Positions 1 through 7,113 of a stretch of 64,000 nt of DNA are shown in pieces. Origin of the DNA: Propionibacteriaceae bacterium (GTDB lineage: Bacteria > Actinomycetota > Actinomycetes > Propionibacteriales > Propionibacteriaceae); NCBI GenBank assembly GCA_031267645.1, contig JAIRYW010000047.1, positions 1 through 64,000 on the forward strand. Reading direction: 5' to 3'. The stretch's first letter is position 1. The number at the start of each line of letters is the position of its first letter. Below the pieces are notes generated by a model. It was not told the origin of the DNA. It did not search any database and saw nothing but the letters and a program-made list of their open reading frames with translations. The translations under genes and the position numbers were made by a program.

Positions 1-126
1 GGCCCGGACTCGACTGGGATGGACGATCGTCATGCTACTCGCCACCGGCCCCTGCTCGACCGTTGGCCCACCAGCGCTTGGCCGTCAATCGGGCGCGACG
101 GCTGGGGGCGCCCAAACCGCCCGACT

Positions 127-711
127 TCAGGCGACCGGCTGGCGCAACCCCAGCAACAGATCCTCCACCTGCTGGCGCAGGCGCTGGTTGGCCTCGGTCA
201 GGTCGTCGGTCGGTCCGATCGACCAGGGCTGGCCGAATTGGATAGTCAGACTGCGGTCGCGGAAGGCGTACCGCCCGGCGATGGCGTACGGCACGATCGG
301 GCAACCAGCCTTCTGAGCCATGGAGACGGCCCCGAATTTGAAGGGCAGCAGCAGCTGGTCGGTCTTGTTGCGGTGGCCCTCTGGGGCCAGTCCGACCAGA
401 TCACCCTGGCGCAGCCGCTCGACGGCGGCGGCTGTGGCCGGTTTGTTGTGGCTGCGGCTGTAGTCGACCGGAATGCTGCCGACGCCCCGAAAGACCCAGC
501 CGAAGGGCCCGTCGAGCAGGCTCTGCTTGGTCAGGCTGAAGATCGGCCGCTTGGTGCAGCTATCGACCAACAGGGGGTCGAAGGCGTGGAAGTGGTTGCC
601 GGCCAGCACGGCCGGACCACTGGCTGGGATGCGGTCGGCGTTGACGATCCGGGCGCCGAAGAACCACTGGAAGGGGCGACTCAGCAGGTGCAAGGTCGAA
701 TAGATGATCAT
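127..711 (-). CDS. PlsC-like 1-acylglycerol-3-phosphate acyltransferase family protein
   Basis: A 194-residue member of the PlsC/LPLAT family, which transfers an acyl chain to a lysophospholipid at the inner face of the membrane. The catalytic HX4D motif is seen as NHFHAFD (H40, D45), and the second block as PEGHR (110-114), a small departure from the usual EGTR. I start at 711 because GGAGGG lies immediately upstream; an in-frame ATG 18 codons earlier has no ribosome site. The length is normal for a stand-alone family member. It is a single gene, divergent from vsr. The exact acceptor lipid cannot be read from the sequence. Confidence 0.85.
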   Translation of the reverse strand: MIIYSTLHLLSRPFQWFFGARIVNADRIPASGPAVLAGNHFHAFDPLLVDSCTKRPIFSLTKQSLLDGPFGWVFRGVGSIPVDYSRSHNKPATAAAVERLRQGDLVGLAPEGHRNKTDQLLLPFKFGAVSMAQKAGCPIVPYAIAGRYAFRDRSLTIQFGQPWSIGPTDDLTEANQRLRQQVEDLLLGLRQPVA

Positions 712-939
712 GGCCCTCCGTCGTTGACGCTGCCAGACCGCCCCGCGCCACAACGAACCTAGCACGCTTCGGCCCAGCCGCCTGGACCAGGTCGGCCTGT
801 GTCGCTCGGATCGGGTCGAGACTGGCCGCCGCCGGCCCGGGCGGGTCGAGCGCGGCTCGGGCCCCAGCGGCGCTGGATGGACCCGGGGCCGGGGATGGCC
901 GGCCGGTCGTCTGGCCCAGCGAGCGTTAGGCTGAGCCCC

Positions 940-1461
940 ATGCCGGTCGAGTCTTGGGCCACCTCACAGACCACCCGCCGGTCGATGCAGTCGAATAAGA
1001 GCCGCGACACCGGGCCGGAGTTGGCTCTGCGCCGCGAGTTGCATCGTCGCGGCTTGCGTTATCGGGTCGGGTTGGCTCCGCTGGCCGGTGTCCGCCGCAC
1101 CGTCGACGTCGCCTTCCCCCGGCTCAAGATCGCCGTTCTGGTGGACGGCTGCTTCTGGCACGGCTGCGACCAGCACCACCGCTTGCCCAAGAGCCACTCC
1201 GACTACTGGCAGGCCAAGCTGGAGCGCAATATGGCCCGCGACCGTTCCACCACCCAGCTCTTGGAACAGTCCGGCTGGCGGGTCATCCGGTTGTGGGAGC
1301 ACGAGAAGATCCAGGACATGGCCGACCTGGTGCAACGAGCCGTGCTCGAGGCTGCCCCCAAACGTGCGACCGGCCCCGCCTCTCGCCAGCCGCCGGCCAG
1401 GTCCGCCGATCCGTCGCCGCAGCCAAGCCACCGGTCGGCCAGAACCTCCTCGGATCGGTGA
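940..1461 (+). CDS. vsr: Very short patch repair (Vsr) endonuclease
   Basis: A 173-residue Vsr-family endonuclease. The family nicks 5' of the T in T:G mismatches that arise when 5-methylcytosine deaminates. The N-terminus has the usual SNKSRDTGPELALRREL block (from about residue 17). The catalytic centre is visible as VDVAFPRLK followed by GCFWHGC, carrying the metal-binding Asp and the zinc-ligand Cys and His residues, and WRVIRLWEHE follows. The start at 940 fits the family N-terminus better than the longer open frame from 799, which is mostly Gly/Pro/Arg. The Ser/Pro-rich tail after about residue 135 is not part of the fold. No cytosine methyltransferase lies nearby, which is unusual for vsr. 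Confidence 0.9.
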   Translation: MPVESWATSQTTRRSMQSNKSRDTGPELALRRELHRRGLRYRVGLAPLAGVRRTVDVAFPRLKIAVLVDGCFWHGCDQHHRLPKSHSDYWQAKLERNMARDRSTTQLLEQSGWRVIRLWEHEKIQDMADLVQRAVLEAAPKRATGPASRQPPARSADPSPQPSHRSARTSSDR

Positions 1462-1470
1462 AGGTAAGGA

Positions 1471-1500
1471 ATCTCGTATAGTAAGTAGTATCACTTAGGT
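1471..1500 (+). promoter_or_regulatory. AT-rich promoter/operator candidate of the vapBC pair
   Basis: The short gap between vsr and vapB is distinctly AT-rich. It has a -10-like TATAGT at 1477-1482 and two direct TAGTA repeats seven bases apart (1479-1483, 1486-1490), about 25-35 bases before the GTG start. VapBC operons are usually autoregulated by the antitoxin binding such repeats. No good -35 box is visible, so this is tentative. Confidence 0.35.
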
Positions 1501-1511
1501 AAGGAGTTGGT

Positions 1512-1748
1512 GTGGACGGAGCGACTATGACATCGAAAGGTCAGGTCACCGTGCCAGTGAACGTGCGGCGGGCGCTGGGTTTGGCACGGGGAGACCGAGT
1601 CGAATTCCTGCCGGCGGAGGGTGGGTTTCTGATGCGGCCATCCCGTAAGACGGCGGCCCGGTTAGCTGGCTTCTTCGGCCCGTACAGCGGCCAACCGGTC
1701 AGCGTCGAGCAGATGAACGAGGACATCGCCCAGGCAGCCGCCCAGTGA
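1512..1748 (+). CDS. vapB: AbrB/SpoVT-type antitoxin (VapB)
   Basis: A 78-residue DNA-binding antitoxin with an N-terminal swapped-hairpin AbrB fold, seen as TMTSKGQVTVPVNVRRALGL (residues 5-24). The C-terminal tail after residue 45 would wrap the toxin. It starts with GTG at 1512, preceded by AAGGAG at good spacing. Its stop overlaps the start of the PIN-domain toxin by four bases (GTGA at 1745), which implies translational coupling. Its role would be to neutralise the neighbouring ribonuclease and repress the shared promoter. Confidence 0.88.
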   Translation: MDGATMTSKGQVTVPVNVRRALGLARGDRVEFLPAEGGFLMRPSRKTAARLAGFFGPYSGQPVSVEQMNEDIAQAAAQ

Positions 1749-2137
1749 TCGGTTTAGACACCAATGTGTTGGTGCGCTTCATCATGCAGGACGACCCCGT
1801 TCAGTCGGAGCAGGCCGGGCGAGTGATGGCGGGACTGACCGCCGCCCGCCCTGGTTACGTGAGTTCGGTGACCATGGTGGAACTGTGGTGGGTGTTGGGA
1901 CGCAGCTATGGGCGCACCCAATCGGAGCGCTGCGACCTGTTCGACGCCCTAGTCGACAGCCACGACTTGCTGATGGGCGACGCCTCCAGCGTCAGAGCCG
2001 CCCTCGTCCAAGCCCGCCGCGGGGCCGATTTCGCGGACGGCTTGATCACCACCCTGAGCCAGGCGGCTGGTTGCGTCGAAACCCTGACCTTCGACCGGAA
2101 CGCCGTTCGCCGGGCCGGGATGACATTGGTTCGCTGA
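1745..2137 (+). CDS. vapC: PIN-domain ribonuclease toxin (VapC)
   Basis: A 130-residue PIN-domain protein, the toxin of a type II VapBC pair. The family cleaves tRNA or rRNA using Mg2+ held by acidic residues. Visible candidates are D5 (GLDTNVLVRF), E46 (VELWWVL), D95 and D98 (GADFADGLI) and D117 (TFDRN), so the active site looks intact. It starts with GTG inside the antitoxin stop. The pair sits directly after vsr, in a strip of small accessory genes, and the set of acidic residues suggests a live toxin, unlike the broken copy near 13.8 kb. Confidence 0.9.
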   Translation: MIGLDTNVLVRFIMQDDPVQSEQAGRVMAGLTAARPGYVSSVTMVELWWVLGRSYGRTQSERCDLFDALVDSHDLLMGDASSVRAALVQARRGADFADGLITTLSQAAGCVETLTFDRNAVRRAGMTLVR

Positions 2138-2194
2138 AGCGAGTCGAGCGCCGTCCAGTTGAACAGTGCCGGAACAGCATTGGCTCCGGTCCTG

Positions 2195-2836
2195 TCACTT
2201 TCGGTGCAGCAGCACGATGGCGTCGTCCAGGGTGGCGGACTGTCCGTCGGGTCCAGTGGCCGGGCGGGAACGGGTCTGGGCCAGTTGGATGTCCCAGCCC
2301 GTGGTCGGCAGGTCCAGGGCTTCGATCTCTTCGGTCGGGGTCAGGAACCGGTGGTGATGGCCGTCGGGCTGGTCCGCCCAGGGCGGGGCACAGGCGTGGG
2401 AGACGATCAGCAGATGGCCGTTGGCGGCGACTAAGTCGGCCACCCGGCGCAGGACGTCGACCCGGGGGAACTCGATCGGCGACTGCAAGAAGCAGGCGGT
2501 CACCAGATCGTAGGATTCCGCACTGGCCCAGGTCGTCAGGTCGTGGGCGATCCAGCGGATGTGGCCGTCGGGCAGTCCGGCCTGGGCGGCGGCCCGTTCG
2601 GCCCGGGCCAGCGCCGTGGGCGAGATGTCGAGGCCGGTGACCCGCCAGCCCTGTTGGGCCAGCCAGATCGAGTCCGCCCCTTCCCCACAGCCCAGGTCGA
2701 GGGCGCGGCCCGGTGACAGATCTGTGGCCACGGCGACCAGGGCCTGGTTGGCCCGGCCGGACCAGATTTGGTCGCTGGTGGCGTAACGGGCCTCCCAGAA
2801 TTGAGCGGCCTGGCTGTCCGGTCTGGGCTCAGACAT
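2195..2836 (-). CDS. Class I SAM-dependent methyltransferase
   Basis: A 213-residue Rossmann-fold methyltransferase. Motif I is LDLGCGEG (about 47-54), followed by GWRVTGLDIS with the acidic ribose-binding residue, and then a DLVTACF motif IV-like strand. The N-terminal FWEARYATSDQIWSGRAN resembles TehB-like and thiol or small-molecule methyltransferases; the substrate cannot be told. I start at 2836, where GAGGGAG lies a few bases upstream, rather than at the in-frame ATG at 2872. A short frame with a much stronger ribosome site overlaps this start (see 2829-2894). Confidence 0.85.
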   Translation of the reverse strand: MSEPRPDSQAAQFWEARYATSDQIWSGRANQALVAVATDLSPGRALDLGCGEGADSIWLAQQGWRVTGLDISPTALARAERAAAQAGLPDGHIRWIAHDLTTWASAESYDLVTACFLQSPIEFPRVDVLRRVADLVAANGHLLIVSHACAPPWADQPDGHHHRFLTPTEEIEALDLPTTGWDIQLAQTRSRPATGPDGQSATLDDAIVLLHRK

Positions 2837-2894
2837 GACGCTCCCCTCTGGCCGCGGTCGCGGCGTCGTCAAACCTGGTTCTGGTCATGATCAT
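2829..2894 (-). CDS. Possible 21-residue leader peptide overlapping the methyltransferase start
   Basis: A very short frame beginning MIMTRTRF and ending two codons inside the following gene (TGA at 2829-2831, methyltransferase ATG at 2836). Just upstream is GGAGGAGG with eight-base spacing to the ATG, the best ribosome site in this intergenic region. The arrangement resembles a leader or coupling peptide. There is no homology evidence, and so short a frame may be chance. Confidence 0.3.
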   Translation of the reverse strand: MIMTRTRFDDAATAARGERHV

Positions 2895-3056
2895 GGTGAC
2901 GGCCTCCTCCATATCTCCATCAACCTAGCTGCTGGATTCGCTCGCACATTAACTTAGGTGCGGTGCCCTAGTCGCGCGTCACGGACGCCTGTAGCATGGG
3001 TTATCTGCGTGAACCGCGCGAAGAGGCCCGCCACGCAAGTCAATGAGGAGGATCTA

Positions 3057-3698
3057 ATGGCGTCCCAAGATCTTGTCGAGTTTGCCGTTAAAACGGTTGC
3101 CCAAACCGCAGTCGCCCAAGAGAAGGAATTCTGTGAGCTCGACGCCGTGGTCGGCGATGGAGACTTCGGGTATTCATTGGCGCGAGGCTTCGAGATCGTT
3201 GTCAACGACTGGGACTCTCTGGACCGATCGAGCGCGTCGGCCTTCCTGCAGAAAGTGGCGATTGTGGTCACTAGCAGGGTCGGCGGGACGTCCGGGCCGA
3301 TCTGGGGCACGGCCTTCATGCGGGCCGCTGGCGCCGTACGCGGCAAGACCGACCTGACCGGCGCGGACGCCGTGGCGATGCTCCGGGCCGCCATCGAGGG
3401 CATCAAGCAACGCGGTAACACCGACTTGGGCGATAAAACCCTGGTCGACGCCCTCGTGCCCGCCACCGACGCCTTGGAGGCCGCCCTCGCCGCTGGGGCC
3501 TCCCCCGCCGACGCCGCCGACGCCTTCGCCAAAGCCGCTCGCAGCGCCGCCGACGCCACGACTTCGATGATCGCCAAGCGGGGCCGCGCCGCCTACACCG
3601 GTGAGCGATCGATCGGCTCCCCCGACCCTGGCGCCGTCGCCGTCGCCGTCATCGCGGAGGCCATCGCCGCCAACTGGCCTCAAGCAGCTGGCGAATAG
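3057..3698 (+). CDS. dhaL: Dihydroxyacetone kinase subunit DhaL (nucleotide-binding)
   Basis: A 213-residue all-helical DhaL protein. In PTS-type dihydroxyacetone kinase this subunit holds ADP as a cofactor and passes phosphate to the triose bound on DhaK. The metal-binding aspartates are D29, D34 and D36 in LDAVVGDGDFGYSLARGF. F37 stands where many family members have His. The C-terminal third is very Ala-rich. The start at 3057 follows GAGGAGGA. dhaK follows 68 bases later, the reverse of the common dhaK-dhaL order, and no dhaM phosphocarrier is present. The substrate could be dihydroxyacetone or a related ketose such as erythrulose. Confidence 0.88.
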   Translation: MASQDLVEFAVKTVAQTAVAQEKEFCELDAVVGDGDFGYSLARGFEIVVNDWDSLDRSSASAFLQKVAIVVTSRVGGTSGPIWGTAFMRAAGAVRGKTDLTGADAVAMLRAAIEGIKQRGNTDLGDKTLVDALVPATDALEAALAAGASPADAADAFAKAARSAADATTSMIAKRGRAAYTGERSIGSPDPGAVAVAVIAEAIAANWPQAAGE

Positions 3699-3766
3699 TC
3701 GGTCAGGCACTCCAGCGGCAAATGGATTGATCTTTACACCCCGCAACAACAACCTTGGAGGAATCA

Positions 3767-4762
3767 ATGAAGAAATTCGTCAACGATCCGAAGAACTTTG
3801 TCCCAGACATGCTGCACGGGCTGGCTGTGGCTAATCCCGATTCGTTGAAGTACGTGCCGGAATACAACCTCATCTATCGGGCCGACGCTCCCAAGGCGGA
3901 CAAGGTCTCGATCATCCAGGGGTCCGGCTCGGGCCACGAACCGGCGCACGTCATGGCCGTCGGCCCTGGCATGCTCGACGCCGCCTGCCCAGGCGACGTG
4001 TTCTCGGCCCCACCCTTCGACTACGTCTATGAGACCATCAAACTGCTCGCCTCTCCCAAGGGAGTGTTGCTGCTAGTCAACAACTACACGGGTGACCGTA
4101 TGGTCTTCCAGATGGCCGAGGAAGCCGCCCAAGCCGATGGCATCACCGTGCGGACGTTGTTCATCGACGACGACGTCGCCGTCCAAGACTCGCTGTACAC
4201 CATCGGTCGGCGCGGTGTGGCCGGGAACTTCTTCGTCATGAAGGCGGTCGGCGCGGCCGCCGAGGCCGGAGCCGATCTGGACGAGCTGATCAGGATCGGG
4301 GAGAAGGTCAACTCGGTGACCCGCACCATGGGCATCGCGCTGACCGCCTGCACCCCGCCGGCCAAAGGCAGCCCGCTGTTCGAACTGGGCGACGACGAGA
4401 TCGAGGTCGGCGTGGGCATCCACGGCGAGCCCGGCCGGCGGCGGGAGAAGATCGCCTCAGCGGACGCGCTGGTCGAGGAGATGTTCACCGCGGTGGTCAA
4501 CGACCTGCCCTTCCAAGCCGGTGACCGGGTGGCGATCATGGCGAACGGCCTGGGCGGCACGCCGATCTCCGAGCTGTACCTGGCCTATGGCCTGGCCCAC
4601 GACCTGGCCGTGGCCAAGGGTCTAGTGGTGGAGCGGTCCTACGTCGGGGAGTACTGCACCTCCCTCGACATGGCCGGCGCCTCGATCACCTTGATCAAGC
4701 TCGACGACGAGATCGCCGAACTGCTGGCCGCTCCGGCGGCCATTCCCATCCGCGTCTTCTAG
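3767..4762 (+). CDS. dhaK: Dihydroxyacetone kinase subunit DhaK (substrate-binding)
   Basis: A 331-residue DhaK. It binds dihydroxyacetone or a similar keto-sugar covalently as a hemiaminal on a histidine. The expected features are all seen: GSGSGHEP (52-59) in the substrate pocket, NNYTGDRM (105-112), and GIHGEPG with the likely covalent His219. The length equals the family norm. The start at 3767 follows TTGGAGGAATCA. It forms an operon with dhaL. A hairpin at 4820-4856 probably ends the transcript. Confidence 0.92.
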   Translation: MKKFVNDPKNFVPDMLHGLAVANPDSLKYVPEYNLIYRADAPKADKVSIIQGSGSGHEPAHVMAVGPGMLDAACPGDVFSAPPFDYVYETIKLLASPKGVLLLVNNYTGDRMVFQMAEEAAQADGITVRTLFIDDDVAVQDSLYTIGRRGVAGNFFVMKAVGAAAEAGADLDELIRIGEKVNSVTRTMGIALTACTPPAKGSPLFELGDDEIEVGVGIHGEPGRRREKIASADALVEEMFTAVVNDLPFQAGDRVAIMANGLGGTPISELYLAYGLAHDLAVAKGLVVERSYVGEYCTSLDMAGASITLIKLDDEIAELLAAPAAIPIRVF

Positions 4763-4819
4763 TGGTTCGGGGTGGCGGACCGGGACATCGCGGCCCGTTC
4801 ACTGATCCCAGACCTGGCA

Positions 4820-4856
4820 GCGGGGGTTCGGTTCTGACCTGGAACCGGGCCCCCGC
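4820..4856 (+). terminator. Hairpin downstream of dhaK
   Basis: The 7-base arms GCGGGGG / CCCCCGC and the inner 6-base arms CGGTTC / GAACCG flank a 7-base loop, with a TT/GG internal mismatch between the two stems. There is no T-tract after it, as is common in GC-rich actinobacteria. Its place 58 bases after the dhaK stop suits a terminator. Confidence 0.5.
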
Positions 4857-4997
4857 CGCGTTGGGCCCAACCCCCTGACGGCCTGGCCGGCCCGGACGCC
4901 ACGGGGGCGGCGGTGCTGGGCCGGGCAGTCTTCTAGGCCGATCAAGCCGGCTCTGACCTGACTATTTTTTGGGTATGACGCATGGGAGGATTCTCGT

Positions 4998-5459
4998 ATG
5001 GTTGATTGGATTCAGAAGAACCCCTACGCTTTGATCGCCGTGTTTGTGGCGGTCAGCCTTATTTTTGTGATCGCATTCGTCGTGAATAACGCCAAGACGA
5101 AGAAACGCAAAAAGGTATTACTGCAGGAGAACGCTGGCTTGGCGGAAATCGTCTTCGATTGTCCGCTGGTCGCGCCTTCCCCCCTAGGTGGGCCCTTGGG
5201 TAATCCGGCCAGCACGGTCTACGTGCTCTATGCCGTGAATGGGCAGCCCCCACGGACATTCGGCTACTCGATCTTAACCACCCCGGGTCCGGTGACCTTG
5301 GATTATGAGTATTTCCTACGACAAGTCGGACGCAAGCGTTTCGCGAAATCTTTCGGGCGATCCAATCACACCATGGTGGTGTCGGCGGGCAAGAAGTACA
5401 TGGTGTCATTCAACCACATGGATAATAAATTAGAGCATAAAGACGTCGGTCTGCTCTGA
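4998..5459 (+). CDS. Small membrane-anchored protein of unknown function
   Basis: A 153-residue protein with one hydrophobic segment at about 11-32 (ALIAVFVAVSLIFVIAFVV), followed by a Lys/Arg-rich stop-transfer stretch (KTKKRKK). This predicts an N-out single anchor with the bulk in the cytoplasm. The remaining ~110 residues look like a compact beta-rich domain, and I recognise no family. Codon use is more AT-rich than in most neighbours. GGAGG precedes the ATG. It ends 16 bases from the convergent radical SAM gene, so it appears to be a single-gene unit. Confidence 0.75.
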   Translation: MVDWIQKNPYALIAVFVAVSLIFVIAFVVNNAKTKKRKKVLLQENAGLAEIVFDCPLVAPSPLGGPLGNPASTVYVLYAVNGQPPRTFGYSILTTPGPVTLDYEYFLRQVGRKRFAKSFGRSNHTMVVSAGKKYMVSFNHMDNKLEHKDVGLL

Positions 5460-5475
5460 AAGCCGAGCTGTCGCG

Positions 5476-6789
5476 TCAATTCCGATGAGCCCGGACGCCT
5501 CGCCAGTACCCGAGGTTCATGACGAAGTTCACCAGCGGCCGGGTGCGGGAGACCCTCATCCGTCTGAGAAATGACCTTAGAGAATAGAAATTGCGTCTGA
5601 ACCAGGCGTAGCCTGCCATCAATTGGTCGACCGTCAGGCCGGCGGGTTGGAAGGCCACCGCGGTCTTGCCGTCGTAGGCCGTCCAGTCCTTCGTCAGCAA
5701 CCGGCCCTCGGCGGCGAATTGGCGGTGGATGGGGGTGCCGGGCAGGGGAATCAGCATCGACGCCGTGACCCCGTCGATGCCGAGCCGCTCACAGGCGCTC
5801 AGGGTTTGGCTGAAGACGTCGACGGTGTCCGAGTCGAAGCCGAAGACGATCCCGGCCTGCACCATGATGCCGTGGGCGTGAATCGCCCCGATGATGCGGT
5901 CGTACTGCGCCAACGGATTGATACGTTTGCCGGCGTCTTTGAGCGACCCGGCTGAGAAGGTCTCCAAACCAATGAAAAGGTACTGGCAACCGGCCTGTCG
6001 GGCCAGTTGGAGGAGCTCCTCGTCATCGCAGTCGCGCAGGGTCACCTGGGCGGCCCAGCGCCGCCTCAGCGGCGCCACGGCTCGCAGCAGCCGTTCGGCG
6101 TACCCACGGTCGGCGAACAGGTTGTCGTCCCAGAAAACGAAGAAGCGGGAACGGCTGACGGCCAGTTCTGCCACGACTTCAGCCACCGGTCGCGTCCGCA
6201 GCGCGTCGTGGTAGATCTGCTTGAGATTGCAGTACCGGCAACGGTACGGGCAGCCCCGGGAGGCGACGACAGCGGACTTCATGGTCCGGCTCCGGCGCAG
6301 CAGATCCCAGCGCGGGCGCGGGATGCCCGCCAGAGTCGGGACCCGGGTTGATTGGTATCTGGGTTGGGCGCGTCCCCGAGCGAAGTCGGCTAGGAATTCG
6401 GGCCAAGTGGATTCCGCCTCGCCGACCACCAGATGGTCGCACCAGGCGCCCACCTCGTCGGGCAAGAGGGTGGCGTGGGGTCCGCCCATCACCACTGCGA
6501 TCCCGCGACCCCGAAATCGCTCGGAGATGTCGTAGCAGTGGCTGGCGTTCGGCGTGTTGACGGTCAGCGCCACCAGGTCCCAGTCCTGCGCGTACGGGAT
6601 GGCGTCGTGGTACTCGTCCACCAGCGCCACCTCGTAGGCTGACTGGTCGACGTATCCCGCCAAGTAGGGCATGGTGACTTGGGCGAAATTGTTCAACTGG
6701 CGTCGGCGGAATTCGTGGATACGACGGTTCTCCGGTTGTATCAGCAACAGACGCAGTCGGCGGGGCGTCGATCCGAGAGCTGCGCTCAT
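5476..6789 (-). CDS. B12-binding-type radical SAM protein
   Basis: A 437-residue class B-type radical SAM enzyme. Residues 1-130 form a Rossmann-like cobalamin-binding-type domain (LLLIQPENR, VVMGGPHATLLPDEV). The radical SAM domain follows, with the [4Fe-4S] ligands C180, C184 and C187 in RGCPYRCRYC, and ends with PLPGTPIHR near residue 350. The C-terminal ~80 residues are basic and unassigned. Relatives methylate unreactive carbons or rearrange cyclic compounds; the substrate is unknown. The ATG is embedded in the stop of an upstream 53-codon frame (ATGA at 6786-6789), which suggests coupled translation. No other biosynthetic gene is adjacent. Confidence 0.88.
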   Translation of the reverse strand: MSAALGSTPRRLRLLLIQPENRRIHEFRRRQLNNFAQVTMPYLAGYVDQSAYEVALVDEYHDAIPYAQDWDLVALTVNTPNASHCYDISERFRGRGIAVVMGGPHATLLPDEVGAWCDHLVVGEAESTWPEFLADFARGRAQPRYQSTRVPTLAGIPRPRWDLLRRSRTMKSAVVASRGCPYRCRYCNLKQIYHDALRTRPVAEVVAELAVSRSRFFVFWDDNLFADRGYAERLLRAVAPLRRRWAAQVTLRDCDDEELLQLARQAGCQYLFIGLETFSAGSLKDAGKRINPLAQYDRIIGAIHAHGIMVQAGIVFGFDSDTVDVFSQTLSACERLGIDGVTASMLIPLPGTPIHRQFAAEGRLLTKDWTAYDGKTAVAFQPAGLTVDQLMAGYAWFRRNFYSLRSFLRRMRVSRTRPLVNFVMNLGYWRGVRAHRN

Positions 6790-6947
6790 ACGGTTTCAGA
6801 GCCGGTGGCCGCGCCGGCGGCGATGCCGCGGTGGCCGCCCTGGACGTTCGAGGTCGGCCGGACGGTGTGGTCTCGACCGCTGGCGGTCCCGGCCCGCCGG
6901 ACCAAGATCGCGCCGTCTAAGTAGGGTCGCAGGTCCATGTCCTCCAT
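6786..6947 (-). CDS. Possible 53-residue peptide coupled to the radical SAM gene
   Basis: An open frame starting MEDMDLRPYLDGAILVRRAG and ending GAATGSETV, whose TGA overlaps the radical SAM ATG by four bases. The C-terminal half is rich in Gly, Ala, Thr and Ser and has no Cys. I recognise no family. The overlap and position are what one expects of a peptide substrate or small partner of the enzyme. However, the upstream ribosome site is weak (GGGA) and open frames of this size are common in such GC-rich DNA. Confidence 0.35.
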   Translation of the reverse strand: MEDMDLRPYLDGAILVRRAGTASGRDHTVRPTSNVQGGHRGIAAGAATGSETV

Positions 6948-7113
6948 CGTCCCAGACCGCGGCCATCCGCCTGACGCGCGGTCGGGCCCAAGAACTTCTC
7001 CGCCCCGGAGGCGGTGAGCGCGGCGGTCGCCTTCTTCGGCCGGGCGTTGTGTGAGTCGGACTCACTGCTTAGCGTCGGTGTTCACAGGCCGTCGAGCGGT
7101 AGGAGGAGTCCGT
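6948..7113. other. Divergent intergenic region before the serine hydrolase gene
   Basis: This gap separates the minus-strand radical SAM unit from the plus-strand hydrolase operon and should hold both promoters. The only clear signal is AGGAGGAG just before the ATG at 7114. No operator or RNA structure stands out. Confidence 0.4.

Noticed and set aside
1-126. A partial gene at the left edge
   Set aside because: Open frames exist on both strands but they are GC-driven, extend into the acyltransferase gene in other frames and show no motif.
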